Counted from the first letter of the stretch, positions 52,999 through 62,257 are shown. The stretch is DNA of 64,000 bases from Halogeometricum pallidum JCM 14848 (GCF_000337095.1 NZ_AOIV01000041.1:190861-254860), one strand, 5' to 3'. Notes: generated from the letters alone by a model not told the origin. A program made the numbers and translations.

Positions 52999-54057
52999 TC
53001 AGGCGAGACCGAGACTCTCCTCGGCTTCGAGCAGTTCGTGATAGCGGTTGCGGATGGTGACCTCGGAGATGTCCGCCACCTCGCTGACGGCCGCCTGCGT
53101 CGTCTTCTCGTTCGTGAGGAGGGCGGCGGCGTAGACGGCCGCGGCGGCGAGGCCGACGGGCGACTTCCCCGAGTGGACGCCCTTCTCCTTGGCGTTCTTC
53201 AGCAGTTGGCGCGCGCGCATCTTCGCCTCGTCGGAGAGGCCGAGTTCGGAGCCGAACCGCGGGACGTACTGCTCGGGGTCGGCGGGCTTGACCTCCAGCG
53301 ACAGTTCCCGCGCGATGTAGCGGTACGTGCGGGCGACTTCGCTCTTCTCGACGCGGGAGACCTCCGAAATCTCGTCCAGCGAGCGGGGGACGCCGGCCAT
53401 CCGCGCGGCCGCGTAGACGCAGGAGGTGGCGACGCCCTCGATGGAGCGGCCGGGCAGTAGGTCGTCGTCAAGCGCGCGGCGGTAGATGACCGAGGCCGTC
53501 TCGCGGACGTTCTCGGGCAGACCGAGCGCCGACGCCATCCGGTCTATCTCGCCGAGCGCTTGCTTGAGGTTGCGCTCCTTGGAGTCGCGCGTGCGGAACC
53601 GCTCGTTCCACTTGCGGAGTCGCTGCATCTTCTGGCGCTGGTTCGACGACAGCGAGTTACCGTACGCGTCGCGGTCGCGCCAGTCGATGTTCGTCGACAG
53701 CCCTTTGTCGTGCATCGTATTCGTCGTCGGTGCACCGACGCGGGACTTCTGGTCTTTCTCTTGGGAGTCGAACGCGCGCCACTCGGGGCCGCGGTCGACG
53801 GAGTCCTCGGTGATGACGAGACCGCAGTCGTCGCAGACCGTCTCGCCGTGTTCGTCGTCGACGACGACGTTACCGGCGCACTCGGGGCAGGTCAGTTCCT
53901 CCGCGGCGCTCTCGGATTCGGACTCGGTCTCCGATTCGTCCTCGTCCCGTCGGCCCCACTTCTGTCCCATCGACTGCCTCGATTCGCTCTCGTTGGTATC
54001 CGCTCGTTCCTCTTTCGTTCTCGCGTTCTGGCGAGTGAAGGTACTCTTCTCACTCAT
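52999..54057 (-). CDS. tfb: transcription initiation factor IIB
   Basis: A 352-residue TFB. A polar acidic N-terminal extension of about 55 residues is followed by the zinc ribbon (CPECAGN ... CDDCG), the B-reader region VDRGPEWRAFDSQEKD, and two cyclin repeats that end with the HTH contacting BRE (AAVSEVADISEVTIRNRY). It recruits RNA polymerase to TATA/TBP. Haloarchaea carry several TFB paralogues with different promoter preferences; which one this is cannot be told. The N-terminal extension is longer than usual. Confidence 0.95.
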   Translation of the reverse strand: MSEKSTFTRQNARTKEERADTNESESRQSMGQKWGRRDEDESETESESESAAEELTCPECAGNVVVDDEHGETVCDDCGLVITEDSVDRGPEWRAFDSQEKDQKSRVGAPTTNTMHDKGLSTNIDWRDRDAYGNSLSSNQRQKMQRLRKWNERFRTRDSKERNLKQALGEIDRMASALGLPENVRETASVIYRRALDDDLLPGRSIEGVATSCVYAAARMAGVPRSLDEISEVSRVEKSEVARTYRYIARELSLEVKPADPEQYVPRFGSELGLSDEAKMRARQLLKNAKEKGVHSGKSPVGLAAAAVYAAALLTNEKTTQAAVSEVADISEVTIRNRYHELLEAEESLGLA

Positions 54058-54221
54058 GGATGTAGCGACGAATGCTCCAGAGCACAGGCACGGCTGGGGA
54101 AAAGGCCCGGAGCGTTCCGTACATCACAGACAGAGTATCACTACATAAGACGTTCGGAATCGCTCGCGCGAACGCGGCGCACAGCCTCTGGGATCGCCGT
54201 TTGTGACTTAGTGTCAATCAC

Positions 54222-54232
54222 GTTTATATACT
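54222..54232. promoter_or_regulatory. TATA element in the tfb/BtuF-like divergent region
   Basis: CGTTTATATAC on the plus strand could drive the 54299 gene with a leader of about 45 bases, or, read on the other strand, tfb with a leader of about 140 bases. A second minus-strand candidate, CTTATGTAG, lies at 54141-54149. Confidence 0.5.
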
Positions 54233-54298
54233 AACAGCGTTCTAAAACGCCGGCCGCGGACGCCACAGTCTTGGGGCGCGCTCTCGTGGGGATCACGT

Positions 54299-55057
54299 AT
54301 GCGGGAGCCCACGGTCGAGAGCGAGTCGACGCGCGTCGCTTCCCTCGCGCCGAGTGCGACGGCGACGCTCGACGCGATGGGCGCGGCGGACCGCCTCGTC
54401 GGCGTCACCGCCCACTGCGAGTTCGACGCCCCGGTCGTCGGCGGGTGGCTGAACCCCGACTACGACCGACTCGCCGAGTTGGACCCCGACCTCGTCTGCA
54501 CCAGCGACGCCCTCCAGTCGGACGTCCGCGGGGAACTGACGGCGCGGGGTTACGAGGTGTGCCACGTCGAACCCGCGCGATTGACGGACGTGCTGGACTC
54601 CTTCGAGACCCTCGGCGCCGCCGTCGGCCGGTCCGGGGCCGGCGCGGCCCTCGCCGCCGACTGTCGGGAGCGACTCGCGGCCGTCGAAGCGCGCACGCCC
54701 GATGGCCCCGGTCCCGTCGTCTACTGCGAGGAGTGGTCGGACCCGCCGATGGCCGCCGGCAACTGGGTGCCCGACGCCGTCGCCGCCGCGGGCGGGCGCT
54801 GTCCGTTCGTCGACGCCGGCGACCGGTCGCGAGAAATCGACCGGGAGGCGGTCGAGCGCGCCGATCCCGACCACGTCGTCCTCCACCTCTGCGGTCGCGG
54901 CGACCGCGTCTCCCCCGAGTCCTTCCGCGAACGCGGGTGGGACGTCGACGCGGCGGTCCACGTCCTCGACGACTCCCTCCTGAACCAGCCGAGTCCGCGA
55001 CTCGTCGACGGCGTCGAGACGCTCGCCGAGTTGCTTCGCCCGGCGTCGGACGCGTAA
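54299..55057 (+). CDS. BtuF-like substrate-binding protein without signal peptide
   Basis: A 252-residue protein of the TroA/BtuF periplasmic binding fold: RVASLAPSATATLDAMGAAD, LVGVTAHCEFDAP and LDPDLVCTSDALQ correspond to vitamin B12-binding proteins. It has no signal peptide, lipobox or Tat motif, so it appears to be cytosolic. Such orphan members are often annotated as cobalamin-binding. No transport permease is adjacent. Ligand and role are open. Confidence 0.82.
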   Translation: MREPTVESESTRVASLAPSATATLDAMGAADRLVGVTAHCEFDAPVVGGWLNPDYDRLAELDPDLVCTSDALQSDVRGELTARGYEVCHVEPARLTDVLDSFETLGAAVGRSGAGAALAADCRERLAAVEARTPDGPGPVVYCEEWSDPPMAAGNWVPDAVAAAGGRCPFVDAGDRSREIDREAVERADPDHVVLHLCGRGDRVSPESFRERGWDVDAAVHVLDDSLLNQPSPRLVDGVETLAELLRPASDA

Positions 55058-55093
55058 CGACACGCCCAATGCGGTCGCCCCGTACCGTCGGGT

Positions 55094-55600
55094 ATGCAGA
55101 TTGCAGTCGGCAGCGGCAACCCCGTCAAGCGCGACGCGACCGTCCGCGTCTTCCCCGAGTCGACGGTCGCGGCCGAACTCGTCCCCTCCGGCGTCGCAGA
55201 GCAACCCACGGGCCACGCGGAGACCCGAACCGGCGCGGAGAACCGCGCTCGGGCGTGTCTCGACGCGGGCGCGTACGACCTCGGCGTCGGCATCGAGGGC
55301 GGCGTCGCGCGCTTCGAGGGCCGCGAAGACCCGTTTCTCGTCATGTGGGCGGCGGTCACCGACGGCGACCGATGGGGTCGGGGGACGGGGCCGAGCCTCA
55401 GACTCCCGGGGCGCGTCTCCGAGCGAATCGCGGCGGGCGAGGAACTCGGTCCCGTGATGGACGACGTGCTGGGGACGACGGACGTGGCGAAAAAGCAGGG
55501 AGCGGCGGGGGCGTTCACGGGCGGGAAACTGTCGCGGACGGACGCGCTCGAATCGGCGGTCGTCGCCGCCGCGGCGCCGTTTCTCTGCGAACTGTACTGA
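55094..55600 (+). CDS. yjjX: inosine/xanthosine triphosphatase (DUF84 family)
   Basis: A 168-residue protein starting QIAVGSGNPVKRDATVRVF, the nucleotide-binding start of the YjjX/DUF84 family, with LGVGIEGGVARFEG and the C-terminal KKQGAAGAFTGGKLSR. These enzymes hydrolyse ITP and XTP to keep deaminated purines out of nucleic acids. It follows the BtuF-like gene by 36 bases and converges with the AglD-like gene five bases away. Confidence 0.88.
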   Translation: MQIAVGSGNPVKRDATVRVFPESTVAAELVPSGVAEQPTGHAETRTGAENRARACLDAGAYDLGVGIEGGVARFEGREDPFLVMWAAVTDGDRWGRGTGPSLRLPGRVSERIAAGEELGPVMDDVLGTTDVAKKQGAAGAFTGGKLSRTDALESAVVAAAAPFLCELY

Positions 55601-55605
55601 CCGTC

Positions 55606-57438
55606 TCAGTCCAGTTCGGCCGGTTCCGCCTCGCGGCCCTCGCGGACGTCTTTCGTCTCCTCGACAGCCGTCGTGAGCGAGACGTTCAGACCGAGCATCG
55701 AGGCGTAGCCGCCGATGACGGTGACGACGTTCTTCACCGCGTGGTCGAGGACGGCCGCGCCGAGCGCCAACTCCGGCGAGATGCCGGTCAGACCGATGAC
55801 GAGGAGCGTGAACGCGCCCTCGTACAGGCCGACGCCGCCCGGCGAGAGGGGCAGCACCTTCGCCAGGTTGCCGACGCTGACCGCGAAGAAGCACACCGAG
55901 ACTAGCTCTATCGGCGCCAGTCCGGGGTCGAACGCCGCGAGGACGAGCATCGCCGTCGCCACGTCGAGCATCCAGATGCCGAGGCTGGAGATGCCGATGC
56001 GGGCGAACCCGCGTCGCGTCCCGGCGACGGCCTGCAGGTCGTCGACGAAGCGCTCGACGATTTGGGCGACGAACTCCGCGTAGGAGTCCGAACTCGCCCG
56101 GCGGACGAGTCTGCCGGCGAGGTTGCCGTCCGACTGGGCGGAGCCGACGATGACCGCCACCGCGAGGATGGCCGCGAGGGCGACGCCGACGGCGACGAGG
56201 ACGGCGACCTGTCCGGCCCCCTCCGCGCCGACGACGGTCTGCGCCAGTTCGGCGGTCTGTCCGGTGACGGTGTAGCCCACGAGGACGATGCCAGCGAGCA
56301 TCGTGATGGTGAGCAGGTCGAAGACGCGTTCGGCCGCCAACGAGGCGAAACCCGACGGGTACGGGATGCCGCGGCGGGCCTTCACGACGTACGCGCGGAT
56401 GAAGTCACCGAGTCGCGCCGGGAACACGAGGTTGCCGGTCTGACTGATGAATACCGCGCCCGTCAGGAACGATGCCTTCTCGCGGAACCCCAACTCCGCG
56501 AGGATATCGCGGTAACGGACCCCGCGGACGGGCCACGAGAGCACGTACACGAGGGCGGCGACGGCGACGAGGACGGGGTCGGCGGCCTGCATCTGGTCGA
56601 GGACGGCGCCGAAGCTGATGTACTGCGTCATCAGCACCAGCGCCAGGAGCGTCAGAATCGCGCCGGCGGCCATGGCGACGCGCTGCGTCACGCGCGGTTT
56701 GACGGCGACCTGCCACCACGTCCGGACGATCTGACTGCCCATCCCGAACACGTCGCGGACGAGGTCGACTTTCGTGTCGCCCTTCGGCGTCCACTGCACC
56801 GGGAATTCGTCGACGCGGTAGCCGGCGCGCTGAGCGCGGACGAGCATCTCCGTGTCCCAGAACCAGTGGTTGTCCTCCACTTGGCTCCGCAGGTCCTCGA
56901 ACACCTCGCGGCTGAACGCCTTGAACCCGCACTGGTGGTCACGGAGCGACGATCCGAGGAAGAGGCGCACGAGGAGGTTGAACGCGCGACTCGGCACGCC
57001 CCGCTTCGCCGGGCGGTCGGCGACGCGTCCGGGCATCCAGCGCGACCCGGTGGCCACGTCGTACCGTCCGGACCGGACGCGCTCGACCAACTCTTCGAGG
57101 TGGTCCATGTCCGTCGCGAGGTCCGTATCGAAGTAGACGAGCACCTCGCCGTTCGCGGCGGCGAAGGCGTGTTCGAGCGCACCGCCGCGCCCGAGTCGCT
57201 CGTCGCTGTGGAAGTGTCTCACTCGGTCGTCGCTGGCGGCCATTCGCTCCGCCAGTTTCGGTGTCCGGTCGTCGCAGCCGTCTTCGGCCACGATGACCTC
57301 GAACGAGTCCGCGGGAAGAAACGACGACAGCGTCCTGAGCGTCTCTCCCACCGTCTCCTCGATGGTGTCCTCCTCGTTGTAGGCGGGAAGGACGACGCTC
57401 ACTTCTGTCACCGACTGCTCGGTGGTCAGGCGACCCAT
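55606..57438 (-). CDS. aglD: AglD-like glycosyltransferase fused to a flippase-like membrane domain
   Basis: A 610-residue protein. Residues about 12-230 are a GT2 domain like dolichol-phosphate mannosyltransferase (VSVVLPAYNEEDTIEETVG, DTDLATDMDHLEEL, CGFKAFSREVF). The C-terminal half has about eight membrane helices of the UPF0104/LPG-synthase type (RLGDFIRAYVVKARRG, PLSPGGVGLYEGAF). This architecture and length match Haloferax AglD, which adds the final mannose in S-layer N-glycosylation. The symbol is given by resemblance. The start ATG 57438 has TACATAC about 30 bases upstream. Confidence 0.85.
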   Translation of the reverse strand: MGRLTTEQSVTEVSVVLPAYNEEDTIEETVGETLRTLSSFLPADSFEVIVAEDGCDDRTPKLAERMAASDDRVRHFHSDERLGRGGALEHAFAAANGEVLVYFDTDLATDMDHLEELVERVRSGRYDVATGSRWMPGRVADRPAKRGVPSRAFNLLVRLFLGSSLRDHQCGFKAFSREVFEDLRSQVEDNHWFWDTEMLVRAQRAGYRVDEFPVQWTPKGDTKVDLVRDVFGMGSQIVRTWWQVAVKPRVTQRVAMAAGAILTLLALVLMTQYISFGAVLDQMQAADPVLVAVAALVYVLSWPVRGVRYRDILAELGFREKASFLTGAVFISQTGNLVFPARLGDFIRAYVVKARRGIPYPSGFASLAAERVFDLLTITMLAGIVLVGYTVTGQTAELAQTVVGAEGAGQVAVLVAVGVALAAILAVAVIVGSAQSDGNLAGRLVRRASSDSYAEFVAQIVERFVDDLQAVAGTRRGFARIGISSLGIWMLDVATAMLVLAAFDPGLAPIELVSVCFFAVSVGNLAKVLPLSPGGVGLYEGAFTLLVIGLTGISPELALGAAVLDHAVKNVVTVIGGYASMLGLNVSLTTAVEETKDVREGREAEPAELD

Positions 57439-57684
57439 TGCCTCTCTATTCAGCTACGACCCCGTATGTAGTTTCTGGCTTCGACCGAGCGTGACCCCCT
57501 GTCTGGCCTCGGTAGCGCTTCTCTACGGTGTGATACTCACGATTAGGTGGATGTTAGGCGACCGTACCGCCGCGCCGTTGGCGACGCTCGATGCCGGCCG
57601 GCCGCGAGGACGAAACCGAGAGCCCGCGGTGTGTTAAGCTCACGTACCAAACCCCTCATATCGGTATCACCCATCCGTAGAGGT

Positions 57685-57933
57685 ATGAGCGCAACCGCGT
57701 CCACGACCGAACCCGTCGCCAACCTCTCGGAGAAACAGCGTACCATCCTCCAGTACCTCCGCACGAACGCCGCCGAGCAGACGTACTTCAAGTCCCGTCT
57801 CATCGCCGAGGAACTGGGCCTCTCGGCGAAGGAAGTCGGCGCGAACATGCGCGCCATCATCGACGGCGAGCACGACGTGACCATCGAGAAGTGGGGTTAC
57901 TCCTCGGGCACGACGTGGAAGGTCACCGTCTAG
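57685..57933 (+). CDS. DUF7123-like small wHTH protein
   Basis: An 82-residue protein with a one-domain winged helix: LSEKQRTILQYLRTNAAEQT followed by YFKSRLIAEELGLSAKEVGA and a beta wing ending SSGTTWKVTV. I recall it as DUF7123, conserved and well expressed in haloarchaea. ATG 57685 is preceded by AGAGGT, and CATATC lies about 27 bases upstream. It may be a small DNA-binding protein. Confidence 0.82.
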   Translation: MSATASTTEPVANLSEKQRTILQYLRTNAAEQTYFKSRLIAEELGLSAKEVGANMRAIIDGEHDVTIEKWGYSSGTTWKVTV

Positions 57934-58164
57934 ACGGGCGCTAGTCGTCCGTACCAGACGGCCGTCCGTCGTCACTCGGACCGACGCGGTTTCGGCGCGA
58001 ACGGTCGCGCCGGAGAACTGTCGCCCACCGCCCCGCGTTCCCGCGACGCTTCGGCCCTCCGCCGCGCTTTTCGCTTCACTCGTTGCCGAGCGGTCGCTCC
58101 CCCTCTCGTCGAATCGAAGAACACATCGAGCGACGACGCCGGACCGGGAGCGTCGGACGCCCGT

Positions 58165-58791
58165 TCAGGGGTCGTAGCGGATGAGGCTCGCGGCGTCGTC
58201 CGCCAGCGAGACGGTTGCGGGGCCGAACGAGTCGGCGTAACGGACCAACAGCGTGATGACCGTCTCCGGTCGGACGATGGCGTAGCCGTCCTCGCGGGAG
58301 AGCAGGCCCGCCTCGTCGAGTTTCCGGGCGTAGTTGCTCACCGTCGCGCGCGAGACGTCGAGTTCCGCGGCGAGCGCAGACCCGGTGGCGTCGGGGTTTC
58401 GGAGGAGGGCGACAAGCATCCCGCGCGGCGTGTCGCGGCGGAGATACCCCAGCGCCGTCTGCTCGAAGGCGGTGAACCGCCCGGCGGGGAAAAAGCGCTT
58501 GTAGTCGCCGTCGCGGCTGAACTCCACGACGCCGTCGTCGACGAGACGCTGGAGGTGATACTGCGTCTCGCCGGTTCCGAGCCGTAAGTCGTCGCGTACC
58601 TTCGAGAAGTGCGCGCCCGGCGTCGAGGCGACGTAGCCGACGATGGCGTCGCGCGCGTCGCTGCCGGACTCCGCGGCCTCCCCTTCGTCGGATTCGGCCG
58701 AGCCGAGTCCCACGAACGGCGTCGCCGCGCCGAGGGCCGCGAAGCGTCGGAGCGTCGCGCGTTTCTCTTCGTCTACGCCTCGGTTCGTCAT
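58165..58791 (-). CDS. HTH protein with two winged-helix domains and hydrophobic N terminus
   Basis: A 208-residue protein. Two wHTH units are visible at about residues 46-105 (STPGAHFSKVRDDLRLGTGE) and 112-185 (GSALAAELDVSRATVSNYAR). The first 30 residues, TLRRFAALGAATPFVGLGSA, resemble a Tat-like or weak membrane signal, which is unusual for a cytoplasmic regulator. Similar double-wHTH proteins occur across haloarchaea. Its target is unknown. It is a single gene flanked by intergenic regions of 157 and 231 bases in which nothing else was recognised. Confidence 0.8.
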   Translation of the reverse strand: MTNRGVDEEKRATLRRFAALGAATPFVGLGSAESDEGEAAESGSDARDAIVGYVASTPGAHFSKVRDDLRLGTGETQYHLQRLVDDGVVEFSRDGDYKRFFPAGRFTAFEQTALGYLRRDTPRGMLVALLRNPDATGSALAAELDVSRATVSNYARKLDEAGLLSREDGYAIVRPETVITLLVRYADSFGPATVSLADDAASLIRYDP

Positions 58792-58948
58792 CGGTTCTCG
58801 TCCTCAGTAGGACGGGTGGCGGTCAAAAGCTCTTCGCTCCGACGGATTACGTCCAACATATAATTTTCTGTGAGATTTACGGCCGGTAGTGTGCTCTTAC
58901 CGCCGGCCGTTTTCGGAGCGAAACGGACGGCGAGAGGACTCCGAGACC

Positions 58949-60196
58949 TTACAGCTCTTTTTCCGTCTCGCGCTGGTCTTCGTCGTCGTCGGTTCGTCCA
59001 CCGGCGGAACCGGCCCCGTTGCCCGCGGCGCCCGCGGGTTCCTCGTCGGACTCCGCGACCACTTCGTCCGCGCTCTTGATGTCGGATTTGTCCGCCGCGT
59101 CGGCCTCCGCGACCACTTCGTCCGCGCTCTTCATCCCGGGGTCCGACCCCTCCTTGATGGCCTGGGCCTCCTGTTCGAGTTCCTCGACGTTCATCTCGGC
59201 GGCCTCGTCTATCTGGCCGAGTATCTCCTCGATGTCGTCGAGGCCGATGAGTTCGCGCGTCTCCTCGTCGAACTCGAGGCTGTCGAGTCCGGCCTGCTCC
59301 TGCACGTCGGAGTCGCTCAACTGCCGGCCGTAGCGGCCGAGGAGGCTGGTGAGTTCCTGCGGGAGGACGAACGTCGTCGACTCGCCCTGTCCGATGTGTT
59401 CGAGCGTCTCCATCCCCTTTTCGATGATGGCGCGTTCGCCCATCGACTCGGCGGATTTGGCTCGCAGCACCGTCGAGATGGCGTCACCCTGCGCTTCGAG
59501 GATCTGGCTCTGTTTTTCACCCTGTGCGCGGATGATGTTCGACTGTTTTTCACCCTCGGCCTCTTCGACGGCGGAGCGTCGCTCCCCCTGCGCCTCCAGA
59601 ATCATGGCGCGGCGGCGACGTTCGGCGGACGTCTGCTGCTCCATCGCCTGCTGGACTTCCTGGGAGGGGTTCACCTCGCGGACCTCGACGCTCTCGACGC
59701 GGACGCCCCACTCGTCGGTCGGTTCGTCCAGTTCCTTGCGGATGCGGGCGTTTATCTCCTGTCGCTTGTTCAGCGTGTCGTCGAGTTCCATGTCGCCGAG
59801 GACGGCGCGGAGCGTGGTCTGTGAGAGGTTCGAGACGGCACGCTTGTAGTCGTCGACTTCGAGGAACGCTTTCCGAGCGTCCATCACCTTGATGTAGACG
59901 ACGGCGTCGGCGGTCACCGGCGAGTTGTCGCGGGTGATGGCCTCCTGTCGCGGTACGTCGAGCGTCTGCGTCCGCATGTCGAACGCGTACGTCCGCGAGA
60001 CGAACGGCGGGATGAAGTTGATACCCGGTTCGAGCAGCTTCCGGTACTCGCCGAACACCGTGAGCGCCTTCTTCTCGTAGGCGTCCACGATTTCGACCAT
60101 CTGGTAGACGGTCACGATGGCGAGGAGGAGCACTAACAGGCCGACGGCGTAGGCTCCGAGCGCCGCCGCCTGCAGTGTCACGGGGTTTACTACCAT
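58949..60196 (-). CDS. SPFH/stomatin-like protein (slipin)
   Basis: A 415-residue protein. One membrane helix (AAALGAYAVGLLVLLLAIVT, about residues 10-30) is followed by the SPFH domain (FGEYRKLLEPGINFIPPFVS, SPVTADAVVYIKV), a long coiled coil rich in Glu, Gln and Arg with repeats of EAQGE and RAQGEKQ, and an acidic tail with a duplicated KSADEVVAE. Stomatins scaffold membrane microdomains and protease complexes. The partner nfeD lies just upstream on the same strand. TTATTTGA about 27 bases before the start is a TATA candidate. Confidence 0.9.
   Translation of the reverse strand: MVVNPVTLQAAALGAYAVGLLVLLLAIVTVYQMVEIVDAYEKKALTVFGEYRKLLEPGINFIPPFVSRTYAFDMRTQTLDVPRQEAITRDNSPVTADAVVYIKVMDARKAFLEVDDYKRAVSNLSQTTLRAVLGDMELDDTLNKRQEINARIRKELDEPTDEWGVRVESVEVREVNPSQEVQQAMEQQTSAERRRRAMILEAQGERRSAVEEAEGEKQSNIIRAQGEKQSQILEAQGDAISTVLRAKSAESMGERAIIEKGMETLEHIGQGESTTFVLPQELTSLLGRYGRQLSDSDVQEQAGLDSLEFDEETRELIGLDDIEEILGQIDEAAEMNVEELEQEAQAIKEGSDPGMKSADEVVAEADAADKSDIKSADEVVAESDEEPAGAAGNGAGSAGGRTDDDEDQRETEKEL
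59051..59131 (-). repeat. 27-base direct repeat in the stomatin tail
   Basis: A 27-base sequence at 59051-59077 recurs exactly at 59105-59131, 54 bases apart. It duplicates a KSADEVVAE segment in frame, a recent tandem expansion of the acidic tail. Confidence 0.85.
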
Positions 60197-60279
60197 AGCC
60201 GGAGGTTGGTGTGTCGGTCAAATAAGGCTTCGCACGTGACAACCGCGTACGGCGTCCGTGTCGCGCCTTCGAGGCTTGT

Positions 60280-60906
60280 TCAGGCGCGTTCGGTTTCGGT
60301 TTCGGTCTCCGACTCGGTGGCGTCCCCCCGTCGTTCGCCGTCGTCCCCGCCTCCGTTCTCCCGTCGGCGACGCCCGCGCGCGAGTTCCCGGTCGATGTCG
60401 TCCAACGCGTCGTCGAGCGACTCGACGGTGATGACGTTGCCGCCGCCGGGGTCGACGACGATGACCTCGCTCCCCTCGGGAATCTCGCCGCTCACCGACC
60501 GGGCCGCGTAGTAGGGGTTGAAGCCGCCGCCCTCGCTCAGTTTCACCTCCCCCTCCGTCGGCGTCACGCGTTCGGTGACGCGCGCGGTTCGCCCGCGGAG
60601 CGACGCCGAGTCGCTGGTCTTCCCGCTCCCCTTGCCGCCGTAGAGGTCGAGTTCGCGGTAGCCGTACAGCGCGAGGGCGCCGAATACGAGCACGAGGACG
60701 CCGAGGACGACGGGGCCGGCGGCCGGGCCCAGCAGGAGACCGACTAACCCGGCGGCCAACAGCGCGACGCCGAGGACGACGAGGTGCGCCCCCGGCGCCA
60801 GCGCCTCGGCCAGGGAGACGCCGACGCCCGCGACGACGAGCAGGTACGGCAGAAGCTCTGGCGGGATAACGGGCTGGAGGAACGCCGTGAGCGGCGACCG
60901 GAGCAT
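60280..60906 (-). CDS. nfeD: NfeD family protein
   Basis: A 208-residue membrane protein. Four to five hydrophobic helices at about residues 16-85 (LLPYLLVVAGVGVSLAEALA onwards) precede a soluble OB-fold domain from about residue 105 (LRGRTARVTERVTPTEGEV) that ends SEVIVVDPGGGNVITVE. It lacks the N-terminal ClpP-like protease part, so it is the short NfeD form. NfeD and stomatin proteins act together in membrane quality control. It precedes the stomatin gene by 83 bases. Confidence 0.88.
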   Translation of the reverse strand: MLRSPLTAFLQPVIPPELLPYLLVVAGVGVSLAEALAPGAHLVVLGVALLAAGLVGLLLGPAAGPVVLGVLVLVFGALALYGYRELDLYGGKGSGKTSDSASLRGRTARVTERVTPTEGEVKLSEGGGFNPYYAARSVSGEIPEGSEVIVVDPGGGNVITVESLDDALDDIDRELARGRRRRENGGGDDGERRGDATESETETETERA

Positions 60907-61011
60907 AGGGGACCTAGGGAAGCAGGTCGATTAAGCGTTGTCACGCCGCACGGACGCGGCGCGGGGGCCGCATCGGAGCGCCGACGGTCGCAAGCGCGCC
61001 CGGTACGGCCA

Positions 61012-62220
61012 TCACGCCGAGGTCACCGTCGCTTCCGCCTCGACGGCGCCGTCGCGGACGAACCGGACGGACTCGTCGCCGCGGAGCACCAGCGTCGCGC
61101 TCTCCGCGTCGTCGGGGACGGAGAAGACGACCCACACCTCGCGCGGGTCGTCCGGGGCGAACAGTCCGCCCTGGTCGAACCCGGCGACGCCGTCCAACGG
61201 CTGGTGGCCGTACCGCTGGCCGGCGACTTCCAGCGCCAGCGACGACTCGTCCATCGACAGCGGCGACGACCCGGCGTTGCTCACGTTCATCCGCACGAGG
61301 ACGAACGTCTCGTTCGGCGGCGCGTCGTACGCCGTCCCGTTCACCGTCAGCGACTCGGCCGTCCGCGCGTTCCACCGCACCTCGGCCGTCGCGTTCGCTC
61401 CGGCCGTCGAGAGCGCGGAGACTGCGAGGTCCCCCTCGCCGCCGGCCCCGCCGATGGCCGGGAGTCCGAGCGCCGGGCCGACGGCCGACCCGAGCAGGAA
61501 GACGACGAGGACGAGGAGCGCCGCGGGCAGGACGACGTTCGGTCGGGGGAGCGCCGTCAGCGGGCCGGGAAGCGCCCCCGCGAGGTCCCGCCTGTCGCCG
61601 CCCCCGTCCGCGTCGGCGCCGGAGCCGTCGGGCTCCGCCGCGCCCGCTCCGTCCGGGGCGTTCGAGTCCGGCTTCGACTCCTCCCGTCCCCCCTCGGCGT
61701 CGCCTCCGTCTCCGTCGCCGCCCGTCGGCAACCGGGCGAGAAGCGCCTCGAAGTCGAACGGGAGCGCTTCCGGCACGGGGACGCCGTGGGAACGAAGGAC
61801 GGCGAGCAGTCGGTCCAGCGGTCCGCCGCCGCCCCCGCCGGTGTAGGTGCGGAGGACGTGCTCGAAGCCGCCCTCCTCGACGGTCCCGGCGAGCGTCTCG
61901 CGGTCCAGGAGGTGGATGCCCTTCGACTCGGCTATCTCTCTGGCCTCGCCGGCGTAGGCGCCCTGGGTCGCCACGACGGCCACGTCGATACCCTTCTTGC
62001 GGCAGAAGCCGACGAACCGCTTCAGGTGCTGCGTCGTCACGTGCGACTCCGTCGTCGGGAAGACGTACAGGACGCCCCGCTTGCCGTCGCCGCGCTGACC
62101 GACGATGAAGTACGTCTCGTCGGGTCGCTGCTTGACCGAGGTGTCCCACCCCCGTTCGTCCCACAGATCGGTCAGGAAGGAGACGAACGCCTCCGGTTCC
62201 AGTTCCGGTAGTTTCTCCAT
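61012..62220 (-). CDS. Mrr-like restriction endonuclease-fold protein with membrane helix and outer domain
   Basis: A 402-residue protein. Residues about 8-115 resemble the restriction endonuclease (Mrr) fold, with GWDTSVKQRPDETYFIVGQR, HLKRFVGFCRKKGIDVAVVA and GIHLLDRETL. The usual QxK catalytic pair appears as YVFPTTES, so nuclease activity is doubtful. A disordered acidic linker, one membrane helix (about 229-248) and a C-terminal Ig-like domain of the DUF4352 kind (265-402) follow. ATG 62220 is preferred, with GGAG just before it. A cytoplasmic sensor or anchor linked to an outer domain is inferred. Confidence 0.78.
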   Translation of the reverse strand: MEKLPELEPEAFVSFLTDLWDERGWDTSVKQRPDETYFIVGQRGDGKRGVLYVFPTTESHVTTQHLKRFVGFCRKKGIDVAVVATQGAYAGEAREIAESKGIHLLDRETLAGTVEEGGFEHVLRTYTGGGGGGPLDRLLAVLRSHGVPVPEALPFDFEALLARLPTGGDGDGGDAEGGREESKPDSNAPDGAGAAEPDGSGADADGGGDRRDLAGALPGPLTALPRPNVVLPAALLVLVVFLLGSAVGPALGLPAIGGAGGEGDLAVSALSTAGANATAEVRWNARTAESLTVNGTAYDAPPNETFVLVRMNVSNAGSSPLSMDESSLALEVAGQRYGHQPLDGVAGFDQGGLFAPDDPREVWVVFSVPDDAESATLVLRGDESVRFVRDGAVEAEATVTSA

Positions 62221-62257
62221 CACTCCGCCCCCCGTCCGTCCGAGTCGTGTTTTCCGT

